Translations under genes and position numbers: made by a program | From: Pseudomonas hygromyciniae | GTDB lineage: Bacteria; Pseudomonadota; Gammaproteobacteria; Pseudomonadales; Pseudomonadaceae | Reading direction: 5' to 3' | Assembly: GCF_016925675.1 (NCBI RefSeq) | Contig: NZ_CP070506.1 | Location: 4,958,501 to 5,022,500, forward strand | Length of the DNA stretch: 64,000 nucleotides | In this document: piece by piece, positions 46,123 to 56,026 of the stretch | How the letters are laid out: each line of letters begins with the position of its first letter | Position numbering within the stretch: the first letter of the stretch is position 1 | The notes under the pieces: generated by a model | Told to the model about the DNA's origin: nothing | Database searches by the model: none | Seen by the model: only the letters and a program-made list of their open reading frames with translations

Positions 46123-47526
46123 ATGAAACTAAGCAGCAAAGTGCTACTGGCCATGGCCATCAGCAGCGTCACGGCAACCGCCTATGCCGAATCCGCGAGC
46201 CAGGACTTCGTTCCAACCACACTGGCCGGCAGCAGCGCCCAAAGCGAGGCAAAAGGCTTTATCGAAGACTTCAGCCTGGGCGGCAGTACGCGCAACTGGT
46301 ACTCCAATGAACACCTGTACCGCGGGGGCAGCTTCAAATACAAAGAGCACGGTGTAACGAAGACCGACCGCAACCGTACCAACTGGATCCAGGGCACCAT
46401 CATCAATGCCAGCTCGGGGTTCACCCAGGGCACTGTGGGCGTCAAGGCCGAAGTAGCGGTGTACAACGCTCTGGTTCTCGATCGCAGCAAACGCGATATC
46501 AAGGGCGGCTCCAACCGTACCTTGGCTGACTCTGACGGCAATGCCGTAGACCAGTGGAGCAAACTGGGCCTGGCCAACTTGCAGTTCCGCGTGTCGAACA
46601 CCACACTGACCGCCGGCCGCCAGAACTTCAGCACGCCGATTGTCGACAACATCGGCAACCGTCCCCTGCCATCGAGCTTCCAAGGTGTGAGCTTCAACAG
46701 CGCAGAGTTCAGCAACCTGTCGTTCCAGGGTGGCGTGTTTGACCGCGTCTCGCCACGGTCCGAGCAGAGCCTGTCGAAGTTCCGTAGCGAGTACAGCCAA
46801 CAAGGCGCCAAAAGCGCTACAACCGACAAGGTCTACACCCTGGGCGCCAACTACCAGCCGTTCGCGAGCCTGAAAACCAGCGTCTTCGGCGCCAACGTCA
46901 AGGACTTCTGGAACCAGTACTACTTTGGCGCTACCCACGAACTGGGTGACAGCCAGCAACTGGCCCTGACCACTGGCTTCAACTACTACAAAACCGTCGA
47001 CGAAGGCAAAAAGCTGATGGGGGAAATCGACAACGACACCTTCTCCCTGTCCCTCGGCCTGGCGCATCAGGCTCACAGCCTGACCTTCTCCTATCAGCAA
47101 GTGAACGGTAACGAGTACTTCGACTACCTGCACGAAACCAACGGCATCTACCTGGCCAACTCCCTGACGTCGGACTTCAACGGCCCGAACGAGAAATCCT
47201 TCCAGGTCGCCTACGCCATCAACATGGCCGAATACGGCGTGCCAGGCCTGAAGTTCAACATCTACTCGGCGCGCGGCTGGGGCATTGACGGTACCCACTA
47301 CACCGGTAACCGCAATGGTGCTTACGCCTACACCGGCATCGAAACTCAAGACGGCGAGAAACACCAGGAATACGGTGTTGGCGCGGCCTACGCGGTCCAG
47401 AGCGGCCCGCTCAAAGCCACGGCGATTCGTGCCACCTACGTTGAACACCGTGGCAGCGCCAACCAGTTCGACGGCAGCGTCAAAGAATTCCGTCTGGTTA
47501 CCACCGTCCCATTCAACATTCTTTAA
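46123..47526 (+). CDS. opdP: OprD-family outer-membrane porin (OpdP-like)
   Basis: Substrate-specific 18-strand porin, 467 residues. It has signal peptide MKLSSKVLLAMAISSVTATA and typical OprD strands: DFSLGGSTRNWYSNEHL, GTVGVKAEVAVYNALVLDR, LTAGRQNFSTPIVDN (the basic-ladder region), and a C-terminal Leu rather than Phe. Its place between DppA genes and dppBCDF identifies it as the probable dipeptide channel OpdP (P. aeruginosa PA4501), which also admits carbapenems there. AAAGGAG precedes the ATG. Confidence 0.88.
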   Translation: MKLSSKVLLAMAISSVTATAYAESASQDFVPTTLAGSSAQSEAKGFIEDFSLGGSTRNWYSNEHLYRGGSFKYKEHGVTKTDRNRTNWIQGTIINASSGFTQGTVGVKAEVAVYNALVLDRSKRDIKGGSNRTLADSDGNAVDQWSKLGLANLQFRVSNTTLTAGRQNFSTPIVDNIGNRPLPSSFQGVSFNSAEFSNLSFQGGVFDRVSPRSEQSLSKFRSEYSQQGAKSATTDKVYTLGANYQPFASLKTSVFGANVKDFWNQYYFGATHELGDSQQLALTTGFNYYKTVDEGKKLMGEIDNDTFSLSLGLAHQAHSLTFSYQQVNGNEYFDYLHETNGIYLANSLTSDFNGPNEKSFQVAYAINMAEYGVPGLKFNIYSARGWGIDGTHYTGNRNGAYAYTGIETQDGEKHQEYGVGAAYAVQSGPLKATAIRATYVEHRGSANQFDGSVKEFRLVTTVPFNIL

Positions 47527-47607
47527 TTCGCACCAGGTAGACGGCGGGCTCAGGACGAGCCTGCCGTCTACATTTGTGTGGTTGAATCGATCGCAGAGGG
47601 CTCTTCG

Positions 47608-49203
47608 ATGAAAATGCTCCCGTTACAAGCTGCCATGACCGCTGCACTGCTGAGTGTGGCCCTGGGCATTTCGGCCAAGCCGCTGGTGGTCTGCACCGAA
47701 GCCAGTCCGGAAGGCTTCGACCCGGTCGTGTACGTCACGGCCGTCACCGCCGATGCCGCCGCCGAAACCATGTTCAACCGCCTGGTGGACTTCAAGCCCG
47801 GCACCACTGAAATCAGGCCCGCACTCGCCAAGTCCTGGGACATCAGTGAGGACGGACTGACCTATACCTTCCACCTGCGTGATGACGTCAAGTTCCACAC
47901 CACCGATTACTTCACCCCCACGCGCAACCTGAATGCCGACGACGTGCTCTGGAGCTTCCAGCGTCAACTGGACCCGAAACACCCGTGGCACGACAAGTCC
48001 ACCACCGGCTTCCCCTATTTCGAAAGCATGGGTTTCAAGGAACTGCTCAAAAGCGTCGAGAAGACCGATGACCACACCGTGGTCTTCACCCTGACCCGCC
48101 CCGAAGCACCGTTCCTGGCCGATGTTGCAATGCCGTTCACCGCCATTCACTCGGCCGAGTACGCCGACAAACTGCTGGCCGCCAACAAGACCGGCGAGCT
48201 CAACAGCAAACCAATCGGCACCGGCCCGTTCATTTTTACCCGCTACCAGAAAGACGCCCAAGTGCGCTTCAAGGCCAACCCGGAATACTTCCGCGGCAAG
48301 CCGCCCGCTGACCCGCTGATCCTGGCCATCGCGGTGGATAACAACGTGCGCCTGCAAAAGCTCAAGGCCAATGAGTGCCAGATCGCCCTGTATCCAAAAC
48401 CCGACGACCTGCCGAGTATCAAGGCCGATCCGAACCTTAAGGTCTCGGAGCTGGCGGCGATGACCACCGCCTACACCGCCATGAACACCACCCGCAAGTA
48501 CATGAGCGACGCGCGGGTGCGTCACGCGATCAACATCGCGTTCGACAAACAAGGCTACAACGAATCCCTGTACGGCAAAGGCAACGCCGTCGACGCCACC
48601 GGCCCGTACCCGCCGACCTTGCTAGGCTTCAACGACAAGCTGAAAAACCCGACCCGCGACCTGGACAAGGCCCGCGCCCTACTCAAGGAAGCCGGTGTAC
48701 CGCAAGGTACCGAGTTCACCCTGTTCACTCGCAACGGCGGCGGCCCGACCAATCCCAACCCGATGCTTGGCGCCCAGCGCATGCAGGCGGATCTGGCGCA
48801 GATTGGTCTGAAGGTCAATATCAAGGTCATGGAATGGGGCGAAATGCTCAAGCGCGCCAAGGCTGGCGAGCACGACATGGTCTCTGCCGGCTGGGCCGGG
48901 GATAACGGCGATCCAGACAACTTCCTCACGCCTAACTTGAGTTGCGATGCTGCCAAAAACGGCGAAAACTACGCCCGCTGGTGTAACGAAGAGTTTCAGG
49001 GCTTGATCGACAAGGCCCGTGCCATCGCTGAACCCACACAGCGCGCCGCACTCTATGAACAAGCGTTGGAGGTTTTCGACAAGGACCAACCGTGGATCCC
49101 TTTGGCCTACCCGAAAATGTTCACCGCCATGCGTAAAAACGTCGAGGGATATATCCAAAGCCCGCTGACCAACAATAACTTCGCCACCACCCAGGTGAAG
49201 TAA
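47608..49203 (+). CDS. dppA: Dipeptide ABC transporter substrate-binding protein (DppA-type, copy 4)
   Basis: A 531-residue periplasmic binding protein, the most diverged of the four. It has signal peptide MKMLPLQAAMTAALLSVALG, mature KPLVVCTEASPEGFDPVVY, and the second Cys in ANECQIALYPKPDDL. It carries TRPEAPFLADVAMPF as E. coli DppA does, so by sequence it is the closest to the enterobacterial protein. It directly precedes dppB (73 nt) and is probably the core binding protein of the transporter. ATG 47608 was preferred over GTG 47578. Confidence 0.9.
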   Translation: MKMLPLQAAMTAALLSVALGISAKPLVVCTEASPEGFDPVVYVTAVTADAAAETMFNRLVDFKPGTTEIRPALAKSWDISEDGLTYTFHLRDDVKFHTTDYFTPTRNLNADDVLWSFQRQLDPKHPWHDKSTTGFPYFESMGFKELLKSVEKTDDHTVVFTLTRPEAPFLADVAMPFTAIHSAEYADKLLAANKTGELNSKPIGTGPFIFTRYQKDAQVRFKANPEYFRGKPPADPLILAIAVDNNVRLQKLKANECQIALYPKPDDLPSIKADPNLKVSELAAMTTAYTAMNTTRKYMSDARVRHAINIAFDKQGYNESLYGKGNAVDATGPYPPTLLGFNDKLKNPTRDLDKARALLKEAGVPQGTEFTLFTRNGGGPTNPNPMLGAQRMQADLAQIGLKVNIKVMEWGEMLKRAKAGEHDMVSAGWAGDNGDPDNFLTPNLSCDAAKNGENYARWCNEEFQGLIDKARAIAEPTQRAALYEQALEVFDKDQPWIPLAYPKMFTAMRKNVEGYIQSPLTNNNFATTQVK

Positions 49204-49276
49204 TAAGAGACGCCCGGCACCGTCGACGTTGACGGTGCCGGACCTGCCTAACCGGCTGACTGAGGTAGATACCACG

Positions 49277-50287
49277 ATGTTTAGTTTTATTGCCCGCCGA
49301 TTGGGGTTGTTGATCCCAACGTTCTTCGGCATCACGTTGCTGACTTTTGCGTTGATTCGCATGATCCCCGGCGACCCCGTAGAAGTCATGATGGGCGAAA
49401 GGCGGGTTGACCCCGAGATGCACGCCCAGGCAATGGAACGCCTTGGCTTGAACAAACCCTTGTATGCGCAATACCTGGACTACGTCGGCAAGCTCGCCCA
49501 GGGCGACCTCGGCGAATCCCTGCGCACCCGGACCAGCGTGTGGACCGAGTTCAGCGCACTGTTCCCCGCGACCCTGGAACTGTCCATGGCCGCCCTGTTG
49601 TTCGCCGGCATCCTCGGGCTACTGGCCGGGGTGATCGCGGCCTTGAAGCGAGGATCCCTGTTCGACCATGGGGTGATGGGCATCTCCCTGGCGGGATATT
49701 CGATGCCGATCTTCTGGTGGGGCCTGATCCTGATCATGTTCTTCTCGGTGAGCCTGGGCTGGACCCCGGTTTCCGGGCGTATCGACCTGCTCTACGACAT
49801 CGAGCCACGCACCGGCTTCATGCTGATCGACACCCTGCTGGCCGACGAGCCGGACGCGTTCTGGGATGCGCTGCACCACCTGATCCTACCGGCCATCGTG
49901 CTCGGCACCATCCCGCTGGCGGTAATTGCGCGGATGACCCGCTCATCGATGCTTGAAGTACTGCGCGAAGACTACATCCGTACCGCCAAGGCTAAAGGCC
50001 TGTCGCCGGCGCGCGTGGTGTTCGTACACGGCCTGCGCAACGCACTGATCCCGGTACTGACCGTGGTCGGCCTGCAAGTCGGCACGCTGCTGGCCGGCGC
50101 GGTATTGACCGAGACCATCTTCTCCTGGCCCGGCATCGGCAAATGGCTGATCGAAGCCATTGGCGCCCGGGATTATCCGGTGGTGCAAAACGGCATCCTG
50201 CTGATCGCCTGCCTGGTGATCCTGGTGAACTTCGTGGTGGATATCCTCTACGGCTTCGCCAACCCTCGCATCCGTCACCAGCGCTGA
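49277..50287 (+). CDS. dppB: Dipeptide ABC transporter permease DppB
   Basis: First membrane subunit, 336 residues and about six helices. It has the N-terminal MFSFIARRLGLLIPTFFGIT and LIRMIPGDPVEVMMGE. The coupling motif is EDYIRTAKAKGLSPARVVF (about residue 230), and the gene product ends FVVDILYGFANPRIRHQR. The ATG at 49277 gives the family start. dppC follows 4 nt after the stop. Confidence 0.95.
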   Translation: MFSFIARRLGLLIPTFFGITLLTFALIRMIPGDPVEVMMGERRVDPEMHAQAMERLGLNKPLYAQYLDYVGKLAQGDLGESLRTRTSVWTEFSALFPATLELSMAALLFAGILGLLAGVIAALKRGSLFDHGVMGISLAGYSMPIFWWGLILIMFFSVSLGWTPVSGRIDLLYDIEPRTGFMLIDTLLADEPDAFWDALHHLILPAIVLGTIPLAVIARMTRSSMLEVLREDYIRTAKAKGLSPARVVFVHGLRNALIPVLTVVGLQVGTLLAGAVLTETIFSWPGIGKWLIEAIGARDYPVVQNGILLIACLVILVNFVVDILYGFANPRIRHQR

Positions 50288-50291
50288 GATC

Positions 50292-51209
50292 ATGACCATG
50301 ACCACACCAACTCCCGTGTCAGCAGTCGATCAAAGCCTGCTGTACCCGTCCCCGTACAAAGAATTCTGGCAAGCCTTCTCCAAGAACAAGGGCGCGGTTG
50401 CCGGCCTGCTGTTCATGTTGCTGATCGTGTTCTGCGCGATCTTCGCCCCGTGGGTCGCGCCCCATAACCCCAGCGAGCAATACCGCGACTTCCTGCTGAC
50501 CCCGCCGTCGTGGCTCGAAGGCGGGCAGATTCAGTTCCTGCTGGGCACCGACGAACTGGGCCGTGACTTGCTGTCGCGCCTGATCCAGGGCTCACGCCTG
50601 TCGTTGCTGATCGGCTTGTCATCGGTGGTGATGTCGCTGATTCCGGGGATCCTGCTGGGGCTGTTCGCCGGGTTCTTCCCGCGTCTGCTCGGCCCCACCA
50701 TCATGCGTCTGATGGACATCATGCTGGCCCTGCCGTCCCTGCTGCTGGCCGTGGCGATTGTCGCCATCCTCGGCCCTGGCCTGATCAACACCGTGATCGC
50801 GATTGCCATTGTGTCGCTGCCATCCTATGTGCGCCTGACCCGCGCGGCGGTGATGGGCGAGCTCAACCGTGACTACGTGACGGCCGCGCGCCTGGCCGGT
50901 GCCGGCCTGCCGCGCCTGATGTTCGTGACCGTGCTGCCCAACTGCATGGCACCGCTGATCGTGCAGGCCACCTTGAGCTTCTCCTCGGCGATTCTCGATG
51001 CCGCGGCCCTGGGCTTCCTCGGCCTTGGTGTCCAACCGCCAACCCCCGAGTGGGGCACCATGCTGGCTTCGGCCCGTGACTACATCGAACGCGCCTGGTG
51101 GGTCGTGAGCCTGCCTGGCTTGACCATTTTGCTCAGCGTGCTGGCAATCAACCTGATGGGCGACGGACTGCGCGATGCGCTGGACCCGAAACTCAAGAAT
51201 GCCGCGTGA
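50292..51209 (+). CDS. dppC: Dipeptide ABC transporter permease DppC
   Basis: Second membrane subunit, 305 residues. It contains the cytoplasmic N-terminal helix [39 protein letters not shown], and the coupling motif [20 protein letters not shown]. It ends [17 protein letters not shown]. Two start codons six bases apart (50292, 50298) are equally plausible. dppD starts 10 nt after the stop. Confidence 0.95.
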   Translation: MTMTTPTPVSAVDQSLLYPSPYKEFWQAFSKNKGAVAGLLFMLLIVFCAIFAPWVAPHNPSEQYRDFLLTPPSWLEGGQIQFLLGTDELGRDLLSRLIQGSRLSLLIGLSSVVMSLIPGILLGLFAGFFPRLLGPTIMRLMDIMLALPSLLLAVAIVAILGPGLINTVIAIAIVSLPSYVRLTRAAVMGELNRDYVTAARLAGAGLPRLMFVTVLPNCMAPLIVQATLSFSSAILDAAALGFLGLGVQPPTPEWGTMLASARDYIERAWWVVSLPGLTILLSVLAINLMGDGLRDALDPKLKNAA

Positions 51210-51219
51210 GGAGATTCCC

Positions 51220-52188
51220 ATGTCACTGCTAGAAATCAAGAATCTCAATGTGCGCTTCGGCGACAAGACTGCCGTGCCAGTGGTCGATGGTCTCGACCTG
51301 TCCGTGGACAAAGGCGAAGTACTGGCCATCGTTGGCGAGTCGGGCTCGGGTAAATCCGTGACCATGATGGCGCTGATGGGCCTGATCGAGCATCCCGGCA
51401 TCGTCAGCGCCGACTCGCTGACCTTCGACGGCAAGGACATGCTCAAGCTGAGCAACCGTCAGCGTCGGCAGATCGTCGGCAAAGACCTGGCGATGGTGTT
51501 CCAGGACCCGATGACCGCGCTGAATCCCAGCTACACCGTGGGTTTCCAGATTGAAGAAGTGCTGCGCCTGCACCTGAAAATGTCCAGCAAGCAAGCGCGC
51601 AAGCGGGCCATCGAACTGTTGGAAAAAGTCGAAATCCCAGGCGCTGCCAGCCGCATGGATGCCTACCCGCACCAACTGTCCGGCGGTATGAGCCAGCGTG
51701 TGGCCATCGCCATGGCCATCGCCGGCGAACCGAAACTGCTGATCGCGGATGAACCGACCACGGCGCTGGACGTGACCATTCAAGCGCAGATCATGGAACT
51801 GCTGCTGGCCCTGCAAAAAGAACAGAACATGGGCCTGGTGCTCATTACCCACGACCTCGCAGTCGTAGCGGAAACCGCCCAGCGCGTGTGCGTGATGTAC
51901 GCCGGCCAAGCGGTGGAAGTCGGCCAGGTACCGGGCTTGTTCGAGGTACCGGCGCACCCGTACAGCGAAGCATTGCTGGCGGCGATCCCGGAACACAGCA
52001 TGGGCGCCGAGCGCCTGGCAACCTTGCCTGGCATCGTTCCCGGTCGTTATGACCGCCCGCAAGGCTGCCTGCTGTCACCACGCTGCCCGTACGTGCAGGA
52101 CAGCTGCCGCCAGACTCGTCCGACCCTGGACCCGCAAGCCCACAGCCTTGTGCGCTGCTTCTACCCCTTGAACCAGGAGGTGGCGTAA
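51220..52188 (+). CDS. dppD: Dipeptide ABC transporter ATP-binding protein DppD
   Basis: ATPase subunit, 322 residues. Walker A is GESGSGKS, Q-loop [15 protein letters not shown], signature [14 protein letters not shown], Walker [13 protein letters not shown] and H-loop [11 protein letters not shown]. The C-terminal oligopeptide-transporter extension has the cysteines [15 protein letters not shown](x)-C that bind an iron-sulfur cluster in related DppD. GAGGAG lies just before the ATG; the stop overlaps dppF by one base. Confidence 0.95.
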   Translation: MSLLEIKNLNVRFGDKTAVPVVDGLDLSVDKGEVLAIVGESGSGKSVTMMALMGLIEHPGIVSADSLTFDGKDMLKLSNRQRRQIVGKDLAMVFQDPMTALNPSYTVGFQIEEVLRLHLKMSSKQARKRAIELLEKVEIPGAASRMDAYPHQLSGGMSQRVAIAMAIAGEPKLLIADEPTTALDVTIQAQIMELLLALQKEQNMGLVLITHDLAVVAETAQRVCVMYAGQAVEVGQVPGLFEVPAHPYSEALLAAIPEHSMGAERLATLPGIVPGRYDRPQGCLLSPRCPYVQDSCRQTRPTLDPQAHSLVRCFYPLNQEVA

Positions 52189-53159
52189 TGGCCGTCGTTC
52201 TTACCGCCCGCGACCTGACCCGTCACTACGAAGTGTCCCGTGGCCTGTTCAAGGGCCACGCCACCGTGCGCGCCCTCAATGGCGTGTCGTTCGAGCTGGA
52301 AGCCGGCAAGACCCTCGCCGTAGTGGGTGAGTCCGGGTGCGGCAAATCCACCCTGGCCCGGGCACTGACGCTGATTGAAGAGCCATCGTCCGGATCCTTG
52401 AAAATCGCCGGCCAGGAAGTCGCCGGCGCCGACAAGGCCCAGCGCAAGCAACTGCGCAAAGACGTGCAGATGGTGTTCCAGAGCCCTTATGCCTCATTGA
52501 ACCCACGGCAGAAAGTCGGTGATCAACTGGGCGAGCCGCTGCTGATCAACACCAACCTGTCCGCGGCCGAGCGCCGGGAAAAAGTCCAGGCGATGATGAA
52601 GCAGGTGGGCCTGCGCCCTGAGCACTATCAGCGCTACCCGCACATGTTCTCCGGTGGCCAGCGCCAGCGGATCGCCCTGGCCCGGGCAATGATGCTGCAA
52701 CCCAAAGTGCTGGTGGCGGATGAGCCGACCTCGGCCCTCGACGTCTCGATCCAGGCCCAGGTGCTCAACCTGTTCATGGATTTGCAGCAGCAGTACAACA
52801 CGGCCTACGTGTTCATCTCCCACAACCTGGCGGTGGTGCAACACGTCGCGGATGACGTGATGGTGATGTACCTCGGCCGCCCGGTGGAAGTGGGCCCCAA
52901 GGAAGACATCTACGCACGTCCCCTGCACCCGTACACCCAGGCGCTGTTGTCGGCCACCCCGACCATTCACCCGGACCCGAACAAGCCGAAAATCAAGATC
53001 GTCGGCGAACTGCCCAACCCGCTGAACCCGCCACCTGGCTGCGCCTTCCACAAGCGCTGCCCGTATGCGACCGAGCGCTGCAGCAGTGAAGAACCGCTGC
53101 TGCGTGAACTGGACAACCGCCAAGTGGCTTGCCATCACGCGGAGCAGTTCGTGGCCTAA
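52188..53159 (+). CDS. dppF: Dipeptide ABC transporter ATP-binding protein DppF
   Basis: Second ATPase subunit, 323 residues. Walker A is GESGCGKST, Q-loop VFQSPYASLNPRQKV, signature FSGGQRQRIALARA, Walker B VLVADEPTSALD and H-loop FISHNLAVVQH. The C-terminal part is NPLNPPPGCAFHKRCPYATERC. It is last in the dpp operon; a REP pair and a strong terminator follow. Confidence 0.95.
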   Translation: MAVVLTARDLTRHYEVSRGLFKGHATVRALNGVSFELEAGKTLAVVGESGCGKSTLARALTLIEEPSSGSLKIAGQEVAGADKAQRKQLRKDVQMVFQSPYASLNPRQKVGDQLGEPLLINTNLSAAERREKVQAMMKQVGLRPEHYQRYPHMFSGGQRQRIALARAMMLQPKVLVADEPTSALDVSIQAQVLNLFMDLQQQYNTAYVFISHNLAVVQHVADDVMVMYLGRPVEVGPKEDIYARPLHPYTQALLSATPTIHPDPNKPKIKIVGELPNPLNPPPGCAFHKRCPYATERCSSEEPLLRELDNRQVACHHAEQFVA

Positions 53160-53180
53160 ACCCCTGTGGGGACGGGCTTG

Positions 53181-53270
53181 TGTGGGAGCGGGCTTGCCCG
53201 CGAAGGCGGCGTGTCAGCCACTGAATGAGGTGCTGACCCACCGTCTTCGCGGGCAAGCCCGCTCCCACAG
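53181..53270. repeat. Paired REP element after dppF
   Basis: Arms GTGGGAGCGGGCTTGCCCGCG and the exact inverse, with spacer GTGTCAGCCACTGAATGAGG. It is almost identical to the copy at 63632-63723, spacer included. Confidence 0.88.
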
Positions 53271-53301
53271 GGAATCGCGGTAATACCGAGTTGTACAGCC
53301 T

Positions 53302-53334
53302 CTCCCGCCAGATTGCGCATCAGTCTGGCGGGAG
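53302..53334 (+). terminator. Terminator of the dpp operon
   Basis: Perfect 11-bp stem CTCCCGCCAGA/TCTGGCGGGAG with an 11-nt loop, followed by GGGC and seven Ts. Confidence 0.88.
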
Positions 53335-53412
53335 GGGCTTTTTTTGTTTTCAGAAGGCCGAATCGTCACCTGGCCAAAGTGTAAAAGTTGTAAATGGAAT
53401 TTACTTGTATTT

Positions 53413-53431
53413 GCTAATGACTAGCATTCCG
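53413..53431. promoter_or_regulatory. Probable Fur box of the siderophore receptor
   Basis: GCTAATGACTAGCATTCCG matches 12 of 19 positions of the Fur consensus, with the AATG-N5-CATT core exact. It lies about 85 bp before the receptor ATG in an AT-rich stretch that fits a promoter. Confidence 0.55.
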
Positions 53432-53516
53432 GCGCATAGAGGGCGCCAAATCCTGCTGGAAGGCAATTGTGGTGCATCTCGCTCAGTTGCCACCTTCCTT
53501 AAAGGATTTTGCGGAC

Positions 53517-55775
53517 ATGTCACCTCGATTCAGGCTCAGCCACTTCTCCCTGGCGTTTATCGCCGCCCTTTCGTCACCCGCGCTCCTGGCGGACACCTTG
53601 GAAAGTGAACGCGGCAAAGTACCGGTGCAAGCCAGCGACCTGCCAGTCGATGGCACCTCCCAAGCCTTGGAACTCAGCGAAACGCGCATCCTGGGCACCG
53701 CCGCCGAAGAGCTCAAACAAGCCCCCGGCGTATCGATCATCACCAGTGAAGACATCAAGAAACGCCCACCGACCAACGATCTGTCGGACATCATTCGCCG
53801 TGAACCCGGCGTCAACCTGACGGGTAACAGCTCCAGCGGCAGCCGTGGCAACAATCGTCAGATCGACCTGCGTGGCATGGGCCCGGAAAACACCTTGATC
53901 CTGATCGATGGCAAGCCGTCGACCTCGCGTAACGCCGTGCGTTACGGCTGGAGCGGCGACCGTGATACCCGTGGCGAAACCAACTGGGTGCCGGCCGAAG
54001 AAGTCGAACGCATCGAAATCCTGCGTGGCCCGGCTGCCGCGCGTTATGGTTCCGGCGCCATGGGCGGGGTGATCAACATCATCACCAAGCGCCCGACCGA
54101 CCAGTTGCACGGCTCGCTGACCACCTATGTGTCGCTGCCGGAAGATGACGCCGAAGGCATGAGCAAACGCAGCAACTTCAACCTCAGCGGCCCGTTGAGC
54201 GATACCTTGGCGTTCCGGGTCTACGGCGGCCTGAACAAGACCGATGCCGACGACTCCAACATCAACCAGGCCGAGCAGGCCACCGCCGATTCGTTGGTAG
54301 CGGGCCGCGAAGGCGTGCGCAACAAGGACGTCAACGGCCTGCTCAGTTGGCAATTCACCCCCGAGCAAACCTTGGACCTCGAAGCCAGCTACAGCCGCCA
54401 GGGCAATATCTTCGCCGGCGACACCATGCTCAACGGCGGCGGCGCGTTCGTGAACAGCCTGGTCGGCAAGGAAACCAGCGTAATCCAGCGCAGCAGCTTC
54501 TCCGCCACCCACCGTGGCGAGTTTGACTGGGGCTCGAGCATGGCCTCGCTGAGCCACGACCTGACCCGCAACGAGCGTCTCAACGAAGGCCTGGCCGGCT
54601 CCGGCGAAGGTGCTCCTTCGGCCACCGCCGGTCGTTTCGAATCGCGGTTGCGCAACACCCGCGCCACCGCCGAAGTCAACCTGCCCCTGAGTTTCGGCAC
54701 CGAGCAAGTACTGACCCTGGGCAGCGAATACCTGTATGAATCGATGAACGATCCAGGTTCGCTGCGCCCCCAAAGCTACGACCCAGGCACCGGCGGCGTT
54801 CCCAGCATTCCGGGCGTGAGCCGCAGCAGTACCAAGACCACCGCGTCGAGTTACGCGCTGTTTGCCGAGGACAACATCGAAGTCGGCAGCAAAACCATCA
54901 TTACCCCCGGCCTGCGCTACGACAACCATGAAGAATACGGCGGCAACTGGAGCCCGAGCCTCAACGCCTCGCACCAGTTGACCGATGAACTGAGCCTCAA
55001 GGGTGGTATTGCCCGGGCCTACAAGACGCCCAACCTGTACCAGTCCAACCCCAACTATTTGCTGTACAGCCGGGGCAACGGCTGCAATGCCGGCGAAACC
55101 AACTCCGGTGGCTGCTACCTGGTGGGCAACCCGGACCTGAAGCCGGAAATCAGCGTCAACAAGGAAATCGGCCTGGCCTTCGACAAAGGCACCTGGCGCA
55201 CCAGCGCGACCTACTTCCGTAATGACTACAAGAACAAAATCAATGCCAGCAACCAGGCCGCCTTCCGCCTGGACGGTGGCCGGCGTGTACTGCAATGGGA
55301 AAACAGCGGCGCGGCACTGGTCCAGGGCATCGAGGGCAACCTGTTCATGACCCTGCGCGACGACCTGGACTGGAACACCAACCTGACCTACATGATCGAC
55401 TCCAAGGACAAAGACACCGGCGAGCCGTTGAGCATCATCCCCAAGTACACGGTCAACACCACACTGGACTGGCAGGCCACCGACAAACTGTCGTTCCAGG
55501 TCAGCGGCACCTACTACGGCAAGCAAGAGGCGCCCACCCTCAACTCCCGTAGCGCCAACAACTACGATCGCACTGCCCAGCAGGATGTCGACCCGTACGG
55601 CTTGATGGGTGTGAGCAGTGGCTATGAGTTGACCAAGAACCTGAGCGTACGTGTGGGTATCGAAAACCTGCTGGACAAGCGTTTGTATCGCAAAGGCAAC
55701 GCTGACGACGCGGGGGCTCAAACCTATAACGAACCGGGCCGCGCTTATTTTGCGTCGGTCACTGCTTCGTTCTGA
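53517..55775 (+). CDS. TonB-dependent ferric-enterobactin-type receptor (FepA/PfeA/PirA family)
   Basis: Outer-membrane gated barrel of 752 residues. It has a signal peptide (FSLAFIAALSSPALLA) and the plug domain with QAPGVSIITSEDIKKRPPTN and NNRQIDLRGMGPENTLILID. The FepA/PfeA hallmark is VRYGWSGDRDTRGETNWVP with ERIEILRGPAAARYGSGAMG. The barrel ends in Phe (FASVTASF). ATG 53517 was chosen because the signal peptide follows. A Fur box precedes it. No pfeRS-type two-component genes are adjacent, so control may be by Fur alone or in trans. Catecholate siderophore uptake is likely; the exact siderophore is not determined. Confidence 0.88.
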   Translation: MSPRFRLSHFSLAFIAALSSPALLADTLESERGKVPVQASDLPVDGTSQALELSETRILGTAAEELKQAPGVSIITSEDIKKRPPTNDLSDIIRREPGVNLTGNSSSGSRGNNRQIDLRGMGPENTLILIDGKPSTSRNAVRYGWSGDRDTRGETNWVPAEEVERIEILRGPAAARYGSGAMGGVINIITKRPTDQLHGSLTTYVSLPEDDAEGMSKRSNFNLSGPLSDTLAFRVYGGLNKTDADDSNINQAEQATADSLVAGREGVRNKDVNGLLSWQFTPEQTLDLEASYSRQGNIFAGDTMLNGGGAFVNSLVGKETSVIQRSSFSATHRGEFDWGSSMASLSHDLTRNERLNEGLAGSGEGAPSATAGRFESRLRNTRATAEVNLPLSFGTEQVLTLGSEYLYESMNDPGSLRPQSYDPGTGGVPSIPGVSRSSTKTTASSYALFAEDNIEVGSKTIITPGLRYDNHEEYGGNWSPSLNASHQLTDELSLKGGIARAYKTPNLYQSNPNYLLYSRGNGCNAGETNSGGCYLVGNPDLKPEISVNKEIGLAFDKGTWRTSATYFRNDYKNKINASNQAAFRLDGGRRVLQWENSGAALVQGIEGNLFMTLRDDLDWNTNLTYMIDSKDKDTGEPLSIIPKYTVNTTLDWQATDKLSFQVSGTYYGKQEAPTLNSRSANNYDRTAQQDVDPYGLMGVSSGYELTKNLSVRVGIENLLDKRLYRKGNADDAGAQTYNEPGRAYFASVTASF

Positions 55776-55786
55776 TAACGACCCGC

Positions 55787-55808
55787 TCCGCCCGGCATGC
55801 CGGGCGGA
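55787..55808. terminator. 22-bp palindrome after the receptor gene
   Basis: Perfect palindrome TCCGCCCGGCATGCCGGGCG plus GA with no U-tract. It lies 11 bp after the stop codon. It may shape the 3' end but is not a standard terminator. Confidence 0.4.
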
Positions 55809-56026
55809 ACGTTGCGGGTATTACTCAAGTATCGCCAACCCGATTATGTTTGGAGTCCTGCCACCGGAACCCCTAACCCCAGAAACAGACTACAAACATT
55901 TCTCAGCAAATATCTCTAAAAATCAGCAACTTCTGAAACATGTAACACCCCCCGCTTTAATATTGCCCTGCCTATAACCTGCGATTAAAGTCTACCGCCT
56001 CCGCCATTACCAACAGGTAGACACTT

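Noticed and set aside
53574..55721. Open frame of 715 codons antisense to the siderophore receptor
   Set aside because: Composition is Gly/Ala/Val-rich low complexity from codon mirroring; the receptor on the other strand is complete and recognisable.
55866..55890. GGAACC before the 115-residue unknown gene
   Set aside because: No CCAC follows at 15 or 16 nt, so it is not an hrp box.
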